DNA from: Atkinsonella hypoxylon
Lineage: Eukaryota > Ascomycota > Sordariomycetes > Hypocreales > Clavicipitaceae
DNA: 56,594 nucleotides
Assembly (NCBI GenBank): GCA_000729835.1
Contig: JFHB01000196.1
Coordinates: forward strand, 1-56,594
Direction: 5' to 3'
The notes under the pieces are model-generated. The model was not told the DNA's origin and did not search any database. It saw nothing but the letters and a program-made list of their open reading frames with translations. Shown here in pieces: positions 1 to 12,400 of the stretch (positions within the stretch are counted from its first letter, which is position 1; each line of letters opens with the position of its first letter). Both the position numbers and the translations under genes were made by a program.

Positions 1-85
1 GGACTGAAGCTGTGCCTGGGACCACCCCAACTCTGTAATCCGCCGAAGCGCAACGTCATTTGTGTCTCTTCCGCAGCCAGCTCCA

Positions 86-1151
86 TTACCCATTAAGACT
101 TCCGTAAATGCTGAGAAGTTGTTCAAAGACGTAGCCGGGTAGGTGGACGCCGTTTTCAGTGATTAAATTTGAGATGAGTCCCGGTGGCTAGGAAGAGTTA
201 GAAGACGTGGGGACAACAATGTGGGGGAATAGAGAAATAAAAAGTTGAACGAGACTCAAGGTAGGCAAAACCGGCCGAATACCCAGTTTCCAATGACTGA
301 TTACAGGTGGTAGGGGAATCGCGTAGCTCACAGTGTAGTCAACAGCATCCTCAGGCCGCTTGCTCGTCGCATCCGTACTGAAATCCAACACCTCCTGCTG
401 ACACCCGAGATCGCGCTGATCCAGCGGAAACTTGCGCACAAACTTGTGCGTCTCTGCCGCGACATAGAATGGAATTTTGGCCCTTGAAGCTAGCTGGGCG
501 AGCTGATAGGTGCCTATCCTTGAAATAATACCCCCATTCTGCGTGATGGCTTCCGCACCAACAATCACCATGTGAACCTGCCGCAGCAAGCCCATTACGT
601 GCGCAACGGCAGCCTCTGGGATTTCCGCCACAGGGATGCCCATCTCTCGGAGTTCCTTGACGACCTTGTCGCTCTCCTTGACGCGAGTTCCATCACGCAC
701 ATACACAACTTTGAACTTTCCCTTGGAGGGCCTAGCTGCTCGGCCTAGCAATCCCGTCACAGACCTGGAAGCTCCGTGAGTGAGCACGCATTTGCCTTCG
801 CCCACGAAACGCCACCCTGCTTCTGCGACGCCATTCCTCGCGGCGATGGCCCGTTGTGCGAATAGGCGCCCATTGCGGAGGAGGTGCTGTCTTACGGCGT
901 CGAAGCTGCCTTCTTGCCGCTTAAGCGAAGAGACGAGGTACTGGAGGAAAAGGTCTGTGCCGGCGGTCAATGGAACTGGATTGGCGACCGAGGCTTTGAG
1001 GCGGTCTGAGTGTGCTTTGACAGTGTCGAGGGTTTCATAGACGGTGGTGGAGGGGACGGTGTTGAGGAGGGCAATGAGGGATTCGATGGCGGCGACGGGT
1101 TTCGTCAGGTCGGGGTCGGAGGCGAGGAGGTCGTTATACGTGCCAACAATG
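86..1151 (-). CDS. GCN3: Translation initiation factor eIF2B subunit alpha (5' exon unresolved)
   Basis: This is the regulatory alpha subunit of the eIF2B guanine-nucleotide exchange complex, which senses phosphorylated eIF2 in the cytoplasm. Two exons are clear. Exon 332-1151 encodes the helical N-terminal part (DPDLTKPVAAIESL) and the Rossmann-like core (VIVGAEAITQNGGIISRIGT, then PFYVAAETHKFVR). A GTGAGC donor at 331 and a CTAG acceptor at 188 remove 144 nt, and exon 86-187 restores the family C-terminus (ITENGV, ending at TAA 86-88). Reading through the intron would give an unrelated tail, so the splice is preferred. The acceptor before 1151 (TCTTACAG) implies one more upstream exon with the start codon, somewhere in 1155-1450. 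Several short starts are possible and the phase fits only some, so the N-terminus is left open. Family assignment is from recognised motifs. Confidence 0.9.
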
Positions 1152-2425
1152 CTGTAAGATAGACTGTAAGCTTACGCGACTTTTGCAAAGGAAGTGTGGT
1201 ATGCGTTCGTTGAGAGTATGGGAGACGGACTCGAAGTTGCTTGTTGAAATGCTGGCTCTGCGTATGGGCAAGTCTCCCGAGCCGGCTGCGAACAGGTCAG
1301 CGCACTGGCGACGAGTGTTTGGCGGTAGAGTTCTGGAAGAGCAGAGCACGTACGGGCAGCCGAACCGGCGGAGGCCATCATCGGCACAGGGCATTCAGTG
1401 TCTGGGACAGAAGTTGATTCGCGGCAGTTGAAGACGGCAGTCTCAGCCAAATTGAGATTGTTTGTAGAGGTCTCCCGTAGTGCTCTGGAGTTGACGTTGA
1501 AAATCTTGGCAACCCACGATAGGAAATGATGCGGTTTGTGTATGTAGATATCTGATTTTCAATGGACCCCACCAGCCGAAGACAGGCAGGGGATTTCCAG
1601 CTAATCTGAGGTGGGGCATTGGCTGCGATGGCGGGGCAGCTAGGAGTCCGTCTCCAGAGAGTAGAGAGCGCAAGAGACATGTTCTGAGGCAATGGTGCCT
1701 ACCTAGGTAGGTACCTAGGTAGTTTCATGTAATCTGTACACATGTAAATGTGTACCGAGGTACCTAAGGTAGTTCCTTCCCACAACACGCCATGCCCCTC
1801 TTCCAGAAGTTAATCCCTTGAGTGCTCAAAGGCAACAATTAGATCCCAGGACCCACCCATCCTCCGATACCTTGGTGAATCTCAGAACAGGCACAATGGC
1901 TGTGGTAAGTAAGAAGTATCTCTAGGGACTTCGTTGATACGGAGGTTCACACGTAAATGAAAGTACCACTGAGCCATGCCCCTCCTGATTGGCCCACTAG
2001 CTAGTTCGTGACCTGGGTTGTTGCCTGCCAGCATAATAATTATTAAGTTACGTCTAGGTAGGTAATTAGAGCTCACGGCGACCCCCACAGAACTGGTTCC
2101 CACTTGCCGTCTTATCCTCGTCTCAGACGTCACCCACCACCATCAGTTGTGGCACTATTACACCATTTGACCATCCATCCATCTTCCATCTTGCATTGCC
2201 AGTACAAAAAAAGCTAACACCGCCTGCGCCTCCTTTGTCTCTCGTATAATCGATTCGCACCACAAAGCCAGCCATCCCCTTTGTTTATTCCGGCGCATCC
2301 TCCTCATCTCGACATGTAACACCAACCGCACTACCAGTTTCCCAACTCCAACTCATCTCCGCCAACTTACAACGAAGCTATCTCTCCAAGATCCAAGCAT
2401 CCCGAGAAACCACAACATCGTCTCA
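1152..2425. other. Divergent intergenic region between eIF2B alpha and the NECAP-like gene
   Basis: This stretch should contain the missing first exon of eIF2B alpha (minus strand, within about 1155-1450) and the promoters of both divergent genes. At 1699-1770 there is a cluster of the palindromic microsatellite TACCTAGGTA with degenerate neighbours. The last 250 bases before the NECAP-like start are strongly pyrimidine-rich, as is common just upstream of fungal starts. No other supported gene was seen. Confidence 0.6.
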
Positions 2426-3178
2426 ATGGATCTCGTCGATCCTTCCACCGGCCAACCTCTCCCCAGCGATGCCATCCAGCGAATTCTCTTCATCGCCGAC
2501 ACAGTCCACGTGTACAACATCCCTCCCCTCACCTCCATGAAAGGCCACTCTGCATCCACCTGGACCGACGATCCCAAGCGCCACATCTTCACCGCCCGTC
2601 TGCGCGTCGTAGAAACCGCCTTTGAAACATCCTCTGCTTCCAAGCTCAAAGTCGATGTCATTCTGGAAGACCCGTCCACCGGCCAGCTGTTCGCCGCGGC
2701 ACCGTACACGGATCGTTCGGCGGTGGAATCTGTCGTTGACAGCAGCAGGTTCTTTGCGCTGACGGTGCGGGATCCTCAGGGCAGGAAAGCTACTCTGGGT
2801 ATTGGCTTCGAGGACCGCTCCGGGGCATTCGACTTGGCGGTTGCGTTGCAGGAGGCGCGGCGGTCTCTGGGGCAGGAGGCGAATTCACGAAAGGGGAACG
2901 AGGTGAAGGAGAGTGCGAAGGATTACAGCTTGAAAGAAGGGGAGACTATTACTGTGAACATTGGGAAGAAGCTTGGTCGGAGGAGAGGCCAGGGTGGTGA
3001 GTCGGAGACAGGGACCGCGACGCCGTTGCACTCGTTTGCTTTGCCTCCGCCTCCAAATGCTGGGGCGGGAGGGGGTTTCGCGCTGCCGCCGCCGCCGAGT
3101 GCGGAGGACGTGAAGCGGAAGAGGAGATCGTTGCGAGATTTAGGGTTTGATGATGGGCAGTTTGGGGAGTTTGCCTGA
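2426..3178 (+). CDS. NECAP-like adaptin-ear-binding endocytosis protein
   Basis: This 250-aa single-exon gene encodes a NECAP-family (DUF1681) protein. The family binds AP-1/AP-2 adaptor ears and accessory proteins during clathrin-coated vesicle formation. The PH-like fold covers about residues 15-155, with the recognisable blocks FTARLRVVE, GQLFAAAPY, AVESVVDSSRFFALTV and ATLGIGFEDRSGAFDLAVAL. The tail (about 160-250) is low in complexity, with lysine/glutamate stretches and two proline runs (ALPPPPNA and ALPPPPSA). It ends in FGEFA, an acidic-aromatic motif comparable with the short ear-binding signals of this family. The start ATG follows a pyrimidine-rich leader and no upstream in-frame extension looks coding. 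The length matches fungal members. The exact ligand cannot be told from sequence. Confidence 0.88.
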   Translation: MDLVDPSTGQPLPSDAIQRILFIADTVHVYNIPPLTSMKGHSASTWTDDPKRHIFTARLRVVETAFETSSASKLKVDVILEDPSTGQLFAAAPYTDRSAVESVVDSSRFFALTVRDPQGRKATLGIGFEDRSGAFDLAVALQEARRSLGQEANSRKGNEVKESAKDYSLKEGETITVNIGKKLGRRRGQGGESETGTATPLHSFALPPPPNAGAGGGFALPPPPSAEDVKRKRRSLRDLGFDDGQFGEFA

Positions 3179-3453
3179 AGAGCTGGTGTCTGATGGTGTG
3201 GGCGGAATCGGTGCAATTTGGTTACTCCCTTCAACCTTAATTTGATGCCTTATTCCAACATGTCATATAGACTGAATATAGCAATTTTTCGATGTGGCTT
3301 AGCGCTAGTTGTGAATTATGCCATCACGATAATCCATATTCGCGCTCTTCTCGCCTTTACTTCTTCTTTTTTGGTCTGGCCGTGAAGGAGATTGTACAGA
3401 TTCAATGCACAAGAGACTTGGCGATTTATTATATTTGTTACATCAACTAATTA

Positions 3454-4374
3454 TTAATGATTGTGCCACATGGCGCCTAGATTCGGCATGCTGGCTCGTC
3501 TTTGCAGCGGAGTGGCTTTGTAACCGCCTGCTCCGCTCAGTTGACGTGACCTTGAAAACGCTGTCTCCGCGCCCACGATGCTCTTGAGTGGCATTCGCCG
3601 ACCGTAGTTCCACGTCTCACAGCTATACTCGTTCCCGACTACTTCATGATTTCGATCATCGCTGTCAACACGTTCGGCAATCGCACCATCTGCCCGTTCC
3701 TCTCGCACCGCTATCCGAGGTATGAACGCTGCCGTGGCAGCATTAAGGGGTGATGTGAATGTAGGGCATGTTCCTTGTTCGTGGGTTCGCTCAACACGGC
3801 TAGCCCAGTGTTGAAGGCATTGTTTTCTTGCGGCCTCTAGTGCCTCGCGGCTTCGGACCTCGACCAGCAAGTCACCCAGTCGCGCAAAGATGGCCTTTTC
3901 TTGCTCGGCTGCAAGCCGAATTTGACTGCGCAGGATCCCGATTTGCCTGCGCGCCTGTCTCTTTACTTTTCGCGACTTGCCGTACATTGATTCCTCCCCG
4001 GATACATGTAACTTGCTGATCAAGTCGCAAAGCCTGCTTGTGTGAGACTGCAAAGTTGAATTGAGATAGGCTTGCTCAGCATGGATTTCTTCGTAAGATC
4101 GGGGGTGAAACAGTGCTATCAGCGGTGGCAATGATGCAGGCGGTTTATGCTGTTGAGATGGTCGCTGGAGATGGTCTCGCAACCCCTGTTGAGTAGGAGT
4201 GAAGTCCTGTTGCTGGAGTTTTGCCTTCGTCGACTGTACATGTTTCTCCGGTTGGGCATTCCTTGGTAAACTCGGGCCACGAGATTCCGTGGGACCTAGT
4301 TCCGACACACCGTCTATTTCGGTGATTAGAGGTGGGAGCGCCGCAGAAGGTTGTCGAGTTTGTATCGCACTCAT
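3454..4374 (-). CDS. Hypothetical basic coiled-coil-prone protein
   Basis: The family was not recognised. The open frame runs to 4470 (338 aa), but the methionine at 4374 (MSAIQTRQPSAALPPL) is the more natural start, giving about 306 aa; the 32 upstream residues look like untranslated leader. Residues about 90-200 are rich in Glu, Arg, Leu and Gln with heptad-like spacing (YEEIHAEQAYLNSTLQSHTS and EARKQCLQHWASRVERTHEQ), suggesting helices or a coiled coil. The rest is low in complexity and basic (RRMPLKS, LQRRASMPNLG). There is no signal peptide or membrane segment. It converges on the NECAP-like gene with about 275 bases between the stop codons. It is probably a lineage-restricted cytoplasmic or nuclear protein. 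It is supported mainly by its long open frame. Confidence 0.55.
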   Translation of the reverse strand: MSAIQTRQPSAALPPLITEIDGVSELGPTESRGPSLPRNAQPEKHVQSTKAKLQQQDFTPTQQGLRDHLQRPSQQHKPPASLPPLIALFHPRSYEEIHAEQAYLNSTLQSHTSRLCDLISKLHVSGEESMYGKSRKVKRQARRQIGILRSQIRLAAEQEKAIFARLGDLLVEVRSREALEAARKQCLQHWASRVERTHEQGTCPTFTSPLNAATAAFIPRIAVREERADGAIAERVDSDDRNHEVVGNEYSCETWNYGRRMPLKSIVGAETAFSRSRQLSGAGGYKATPLQRRASMPNLGAMWHNH

Positions 4375-4470
4375 TTTGCCTTGATGGATGGAAGAGATGC
4401 CTTTGTGAGAAATGCTGTTATTTACAACAACACGAGTATTGTACTGGTGAGAGAATTTATATTGGGGCAT

Positions 4471-4990
4471 GACAGGATCGTTGAAGCGTTGAGATGAGTA
4501 GTATCTGGGTGTCGTCGGTCAAGTTCTATCCCTTGCTCTTTACGCCTCGTACCAAGTTTGGGTCGCCGAGCTGGTGTGAGTGGCATGGAGTCGTAAGAAG
4601 CGGTAGCATCATCGGCCTTTATTCGATCTGTGCCTTATGTTGCATAGTAGCTTGGGCAGACAAGGGCCAATTTAATCCGACCCTCAGCACCGACAGCGAA
4701 GCGGGCAGCGAAGGTCAAATTAAATGAATTACCGACTGCTTGCATCGCGCTCCATCGCTTCGTCAGCTGAGCGCCACCGAGTTTCAGGATATTTTCCCTC
4801 TCGGTGGGCTTGGTATTGTTCGCGGGCCTCTTTACGTTTTTGGCTTAAGCACCAAATCGTTGGGCTGAAAAGTGGTAAGCTAGAACCAAGCCAATCTCCG
4901 TTCCATGACATTATTCGAGAACCAAAGACGACGTTCTACTCTCCTCCTTAGCATTTGCCTGGGCATTGAAGCATATAGCATTGCTGCCCT
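4471..4990. other. Intergenic region, no gene supported
   Basis: This lies between the start of the hypothetical gene and the stop of the radical-SAM gene, both on the minus strand. It holds two short plus-strand open frames that resemble no family. Positions 4680-4715 carry a short imperfect repeat of an ACAGCGAAG-like unit. It probably contains the promoter of the hypothetical gene and the 3' UTR of the radical-SAM gene. Confidence 0.5.
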
Positions 4991-6421
4991 TCAGATGGCG
5001 AAGCCTTCGTGTTTTGGTGGCTCATTGAATCTCCAGAGCCCAGCATTCTCTGCTGCTTGGCGTACTATCGAGACTTCAGTGTCTGTGACAGCTCGATTCA
5101 TGTCAGCATAGCGGACCTCTTCCTGATCTCCCCTAGTCGCACTCTCAGCTGCCGTGCGTGTGGCGCGTCTCTTCTTCTTCCCTACGTGGGCATCAGGCCG
5201 ATATTGCTCCATAATATTCACGAAGCAGTCCGAGGACACTTCCGAAGCGAGCCATTTCATGATCTCCACTCCTTCTGCCTCTTTACCTGGCATCACGAGA
5301 TGCCGAATGAGAAGGCCACGTTTTGCCAAACCATCTGGTGCAAAGCACAAATCACCTACTTGGGCCTGCATTGCCTTGATGCTCTCCTTCGCCGTGGTTG
5401 CGTAATCATCTGCCTTGAGAAGGCGCTTAGACGTACTAGCTTCCCACACTTTGAAGTCGGCTAGGTAGATATCGACTAGCCCATCCATCAGCCGCAGCGA
5501 CTCCAAGGAGTCGAAGCTCGACGTATTATACACAATGGGCAGCCTCAACCCCAGCTGTTTTGCGTGAAGAATGCTCAACGCCACTTGCGGGACTACGTGC
5601 TCGGGCGTAACAATATTGATGTTGTGGACGTTGCCAACTTCCTGCAGCTTCAAGTACCACTCGCCCAGTTCCTCGGGCGTAAGATCCATGCCATTTCGTT
5701 GGTGAGAGATGTCAAAATTCTGGCAGAAAATGCAACGTAGGTTGCATCCACTCATGAAAACGGCGCCACTGCCGTTATTGCCCTGTATGCAAGGTTCTGT
5801 TGGAGCAACATTGTTAGCCGATCACAGGTTTTTACAAACCACATCATGACCGGTGAGCTGATGGGCCTTGCCGCACTCCAGCAAATAAGCGAGCGACCCG
5901 TAGCAAAACAGTGAACAATTGTTGATTGGTGAATGGAATGGCAGAGAGAAAGGGTGGTGATAAAGATGGTTTGGCGTTCAATCATTCGCGCAAGCGACGT
6001 CAACCGTGCCGTCGAGATGAGCATCATAAGACTGACCTTCTCCAAAATGGGGCGCTATCACGTTGACCTTGACCTTTTCGCCGATGAGACACATCCCGGT
6101 CGTCTCATATCGATTGACTCCGCACATGCGCGGGCAGAGATTGCAGTTTTGAAGATGAGCATATGCCCGTGATCGCTTTTTGGCTTCGTCCTTGGAACTG
6201 AGTGTCTGATACCGTGGGACGTAATCTTCCAAGAGGAAAGGAGGCGCCAAATGCAGACCCCGACGCCGCGGTGCTAGCCCTGGCAAGCTTTCTGAACGCA
6301 ACACTCCGCGAAGCGCGATCGAGACTCTGTTCATGGCGTCCAGCATCGCGCATTCAAGTCTATTGTCAATGTCTAGAAGGCGCAAGACGGTGTATGCCAT
6401 TGGTCTAAGAGCTGTGCACAA
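4991..6421 (-). CDS. Radical SAM protein of the bacterial PflX (COG1313) type
   Basis: Two exons, 6037-6421 and 4991-5796, join across a 240-nt intron (donor GTCAGT at 6036, acceptor CAACAG ending at 5797) to give about 396 aa. The junction restores the family block HFGEEPCIQGNNGSG, which neither ORF shows alone. The radical-SAM cluster motif is CNLRCIFC (C146, C150, C153), expected to hold a 4Fe-4S cluster that cleaves S-adenosylmethionine. An N-terminal cysteine set (C93, C96, C100 in CNLCPRMC, plus C111) is typical of PflX proteins and may bind a second metal site. Further family blocks are NINIVTPEH, LPIVYNTSSFD, VDIYLADFK, IRHLVMPG and MEQYRPDAHVG. Starting instead at Met30 (6334) gives an Arg-rich, acid-poor leader (NRVSIALRGVLRS) that could be mitochondrial. 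The substrate of PflX proteins is unknown. A bacterial-type origin is inferred. Confidence 0.82.
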
Positions 6422-9400
6422 TCGACGCCACTTTTATCACATTAACGAGGCGGCGTATCATTGATCCTTATAAGCGGATGCGACGGCCTACCCTGTGATT
6501 CTCCCTTGAACCTCTATGACATAGTTATGGACTCAAGTAGGTACTCATCATCTCCACTTCCTCACACAATACATTTATAGCTCATATATTGATTCCCAGA
6601 AATAAAGCTTATGGCCGAGGTTTCCCAGAGTCAGCATGGTACTGAGGATGTTTAAACCCCAGTATCCTCATATGAAGCGCCAGCGTCTCGCGGATGATGG
6701 CATTGACCTCCTCGTATTTCACCTAATTAATACATCCGCCACCCATCCAATGTGTGTGGATGTTGATTGCCTGGAAGTTTGCCCACAGGAGCACCCGTCT
6801 ATGAATGTATCTCGCGTCAAGATAGTCCCCAACGTTTACCTGCCCAACCCACACAGCTCTGGTGGCCCAGGTATTCGGAGTATGAAGCGGGTATTCAGTT
6901 TGTCCAGTCTCATGGGCTCGGCTCTTCATATTTCCACTGGTGACTCAATACCCAGACGCGATACATCATAGTGGATAATATCCAAATGCAAAACTTCTGT
7001 CTGAAATGCTGAGCCTCGGCTTCTTTGTGTCTGACCTGATGGTGAAGCTTCAGCCATACCGGACATGCTCTTTAGTGTTTCAATGTTCTCACGTCTGAAT
7101 CAAGTACACAATTCGTCGTATACCATGTAAGACATCTTGTACAGTCCATTGCTGTACAGTCATGTTGCCCCTTTTGAATACTGACCTCCGATCTACTGTC
7201 ACCGGATTTAAGTGATTAAATTAGGTACCTCGCTTGAAGTAAAACTGTTGTTCATGCTTTTCTGCGGTAGACTCTAACCCCTGTTAATTGGATGCTGCAG
7301 ATAGTATTTCAGGTCGAAGAATATCCTGATTAGATAAGAAAGAAGTAAAAGATAAAATCTTGGTAGCCAAGGTAATGTGGTGCCTCGTCTAGCTGATGTA
7401 TATAAAACATGTTCTAGGGATCGAGTTCTTGATAAATTATTATCCTGCTTAGTCTCCAGAACATTCGCCGAGGACCTCAATGATTGATTTCGCTTTCTTA
7501 TGCAAACATATATACTCAGCCACTCATTCCTTTTAGCAAGACATCTAGATTTTTAGTCTTATGCAGACAAAGGATCTCTAGTGAGGGGACATTGAGAGGG
7601 AGAAGATACGTAGAAAGCTTGCCGGATTTCTAGTTCGCAACAATGCGAAGCTCGCTCAAAAGAATTACCTTCGAACAAAGTCTCGGTGAGACAACTATCC
7701 TGTGACAAAGAAGAATATTTGTACAATGCCCTGAATTCTGCACTAATACGAATTAACCCGCTCCTGGGCGGCTCTCGTCAATCTCAAGATTGTCCCTAGA
7801 ACTCAAATGAACATTGCCAAAGAGCGAGTGTTCTTTGCTAACATTTCGAATACTCGAACTCGTTGCTGATTGAACCATATGTGCCATTGAGATGTTTTGT
7901 CCGGAGCATGGATCTATAAGCTTGAGCATCAAGGCTACTTTGTATGTGCAGCTTCATGGTTCTTGCAATGGTGTAATATGCAACTCCAGGTTCATTGCTC
8001 GGCTCAACAATCATTAGATGGCTGAAACTGATATGCATCCTAGTCTCTTTTTCTGTTGGAAAGCATTCAGAGTCTCGAGAAAACATCATCGCCAAAGGAC
8101 CGTTTCGCTTCCGAACGCTTTGCACATTTTGAGATGTGGGGTTGAAGTTGTGGTGATGCAAAGCTCAGAGAAGTCACACCTTGACATTCTCGGACGCTTG
8201 AGCCTATTGATAGTCTAAGTTCAAGGCCTAGTATGATTTGACCTAGGTGTTGCCTGTCCAATGTCTCGATCAAAACATCATTAGCGAGATCCCGGTTTGG
8301 AACACCAAAAAGAATATGAAGTGAACAGACCGGAAGGGTTCCAGGTCATGGCTGGGAGAACTTCTTCATAGATTGAAAAATGCCTACCCTTCTTGGTGCG
8401 TAATACACACTTACTATGTTGAGATGGACTTGCACGCAGCTTGCTCATATCCTTGACCATATATCCTATGTTGTGCTCGAACAACATAGGGGGCCGGTTC
8501 TTCTGACCTGTAAGAACGTCCTCATGACGCCGCAGTCTCATGTCGAATGGTTGATGTCACATATCCGTCCTATGCCCGGGCAGTTTCTGGGCTCACCGAC
8601 AAACTCAATATTGTATTCGGCCAGTGGCTGTTGACGCACTCTTCCCCAGCGTCGAAGAAAAGCGTCTGTGAAGACTCAAAATTCGGGATGTCAACTGTCC
8701 AACCAGAAGATGAAAGCCTGTCCGCCTAAATCTGTGACTGTGACGATATTGCCATGGATGTGAGTGTCAGCCGAAAAGAATGATCAGAGCTTTAAATCTT
8801 TTCAACGCTTTGTTGCCAATTGATGGGGCTTTGCAGTGGCGCCAAACCGTCGAACTTATTCCCGACACTAAGTCATAGGTTACCCGTCCGATCTATGCAT
8901 GAATGAAACCTTCTTGACGGGCTTGCCAAGAGTACTGGAGCCGCAAGCGAAGGTGACAGTTGCCGCTTGAAATAGGGTCGAAAAGGGCAATATATCACAT
9001 GAAGGTGAGACACACAGGAGTAATGACGTGCGTGATTTATTCTTTTATGAAGGCATGTCAAGCGGGGTGAGGGCATCTGCTTGAGCATTAACGTCACAGA
9101 GTACATAGAGTATTCGGCGGTATGCATCGGACAGGTAGACCAGAACAGGGCATTGATTCTTCATCTGCAGATTCATCAACAATTCCAATAGGATGAATGC
9201 TTCAATAATTGGTAATTCGCTGAATGGGACATTTGGGTATGATATTCTATCGGTGACCATGGATAGGACTCAACAAGAAACATAATCATTGGTAGCCTGT
9301 TGCATCGGCTTCTGGACTAAAACATATCAGATGATGAAATGTATACATGCCATCGCGTCTCCTCCTGTAGAGATCTTTTGTGGTGGGCGACACCGCATGT

Positions 9401-12400
9401 AAAGAGTAGGAACGTCTCGGCTATTATGGTTACACCTTATACCTTAGCATGAATCCTAGAAAAGGCTTTGATACACCAGATTTTTCTTTGTCCAAGGTGA
9501 GTGTGCCGAAGAGTGGGGTCATTAATCCCATTCGGCTTAGACAAATATGTCTCGTTTGAATGTACGAAGTATACTCAATACTAAGAAGCTCACTCTTTAT
9601 GGAACAGACTTTCAGCCAGCCCCTGGCATCCCATGTTCACAGCCCGTATGATCGTCTTCTTTGATTCCCAGGTGCTGGCAAAATGCGTTGTTCTCGTCGA
9701 TTTTCTGGCTGGCCTGGCGCCAACTTGTCAAGGCGAGGGGCTCGAATCAAGACGCCGCTGGGGTGCACACAATTTCTCAGTCAGGGCCGGCCGTGTAGCT
9801 GTATTTTAAAGGACAATCACAGGGCGACTGTTGCAGAACCGTGGCTGCTTCGGGGTGGTCAGGACGAAGTTGCACGAACGATATAGCCTGGAATCGTTCC
9901 TCATCCGGGGCCTGACAGAGTATTCCTTTGCACTGCAAGTTGAGGCCGCCGCATTAGCCCGGACCATATGAGGCAGTTCATCATGGCCCTAGCCTCGACT
10001 TGACACAAGGGGCTTTATGGGTCAGCTCGGCGTCGTCCCAAACCAATCTCGCCAGCTACTCTTGTCAAGCTATGCAGGAACAGGATGCCCGTCAATGCCA
10101 ATGCTTGTAGCTCGGACTGAAGAGCGCGTGGCGTATTGTAACAGCTTCATTCATAGCACTCGCGAGAATGACTTGTTGTGCTGTGCTTGGTGGTGCAAGG
10201 TCCAAGATTTGTCGCGTATGGAAAATTGCCAGGGGCTCACTGGTGGCTCTTGCCTTTTTCTGCAGTCCCGGCCCGTAGCAGCCTGAATGCGTAGGCCACT
10301 AACTCCACCATAAATTATCCTGGTCAATTTCAAAATACCAAAAGCTCTAATGTAATTTTTGTCTTTCCTTCCTCATGAGCATGAGCATGAGCGGAGCGTG
10401 TATGCTCGCTTGCTCATAGAACTTGGCAGTATCTCTACCCCTATATACCTAGACTAACCACATGCATTTAGACACGTCCTGCATTCGGTGAAAAGTCATG
10501 AAACTTGACCGTAACGGTCCTAGTACCAGCTTCCTCATAGACCCAGAAGGCGTTGGCACGGGATGCGCCTCTTGCGTACGCCAGGCACTTTGAGTTTGCG
10601 CCCTGTCAAGTTGCATTATCGACACCGATGTTCTCGTCGGAATTAAACATCAAAGCAGTTGAGTGGCATATGCGGACCTTCGTGAGCAGAACACACCATA
10701 TTCGATGCGCCAAGATACCGTTCAATAACTTGAGAACAATCGGCACGGAGGCTTGAGCTGAGACGGTGACGAAGTTTGAAGCGGTTCCTCGGTTACAATT
10801 ATTGATTGTATGAAGAGAGCAAAGCTCATCCCCACGCCATTAGCGTTATCATGCCACACAGTTACTCTGTTCGACCAGGTCTTTCGCACGACAAACTTGG
10901 CACATTTGCACAGCTCTGTGCCCCCAGCCTGTTACTCTGACATTCCGTCACGCTCACAGAGTACCTAAAAAGGATTGCGATACGCATTGAAGTCCATGAT
11001 GCCCAACCAGCCAATGGCGACCGCGTCGCACCACGGCGGGGGATCAGCGTGACATCACGACTTGGCCACTGCTCACTACAGTACCGGACCTGTTCTCTAA
11101 CCTTCTTTGTTATGACCTATAGACTTTATGCCACAAAGCTAGCACAATGTCGGAGTATAATCCCAGTCAGCTTATTTCGCCCTTAACTCAAAATCACAAG
11201 CACAAATCAGCGTTATCGCATCACCGGTTGAGGCACGAAATTCTCCAACGGGTAGGCGGTACATAGCGTCTGGTCGAAGTTGGAAGCAAACAACAGTTGT
11301 ACTCTGCGCAGTATGGACTGATTACCTAGGTACCCAAATACACTTACATGTGTTGCAACCCATGGGCATAGCGATAAAGTGGCTCTCTACTCTTGCGTCT
11401 TGGCTTATGCCACGACGGCAGCATTTCTCGACCGTACGGAATCCAAAATGCCGGCCTACATATACATACCTCCTCGTGGTCCCTGGTCGCTCAAAGCAAT
11501 CGAGGTGCAGCCCGAGGAGCGCACAGCTGAACAGGGGTGAGCTGGACGCGCGCGGAACTAAACCAGGGTGAACTCGTTAGACTGACAGATAGCTCCGTAA
11601 TTAGCAAGATCTCGTCATCACGGCGGTCGATGTACCCCATTGTCCAGAAATTGCACCCTCAAATTTTATTTCATCTCTCTGGAGAAACTGGTAGTTATCA
11701 CACTAGTCATTATACCGCGCGACAAGTCTATGCGTATTCCGTGCATGCGATCCTTTGGCAATGCTCTCAGTGGATGAGACGCGGCCGTGGTATTTGTCAA
11801 AAACATTTGACGGGTGTCCAGGGTGACCAAGCAACAGAGTCGGCGATTTTTCGTCGAATTTGAGACAATCGTCTCAGGCGAGAGGTTATCGGAGCAACGC
11901 GAGTGTGATATTGAGCGAATCCATGGCGAGCGAGTGTTGCAGTGGTCACAGAGAGTTGTACCACGGTCAACTGGATCAACTGGATCAACCAATGGGTCGA
12001 GACATGGGAGCCTGGCAACCTGGGGAGCTTTCGACCAGAACTCTGCCTATGTAGCAATCTAGCTGTCCCGGTCGCTTGTTCCTAGATCTCCATGGTGTGT
12101 GTCTCCATGGTGTGTGGATCAACTGCGCTACGCTCCCTCCCCGTCTAGCCTTGGCTAGCTGAGACAGTGACTTCAATACTAGTGGGTACAGATGAATGCG
12201 AAGCTCGAGACCGAGCCAAGCGAGCCTGAGCAACTGCTAATTTAATTAAACAGGTAGCTCTCATCATCCTACCGGTCTTCGCTGTTGGCATCAACAAAGC
12301 CTGCCCCAAGTCGCAACCGCAGCCACTGGAGCAAGCAGCGTCGGGGCCACATCACGTCACGTAGCAGTATGCAGAGGCGCAAATACGCCGTAAATGATAT

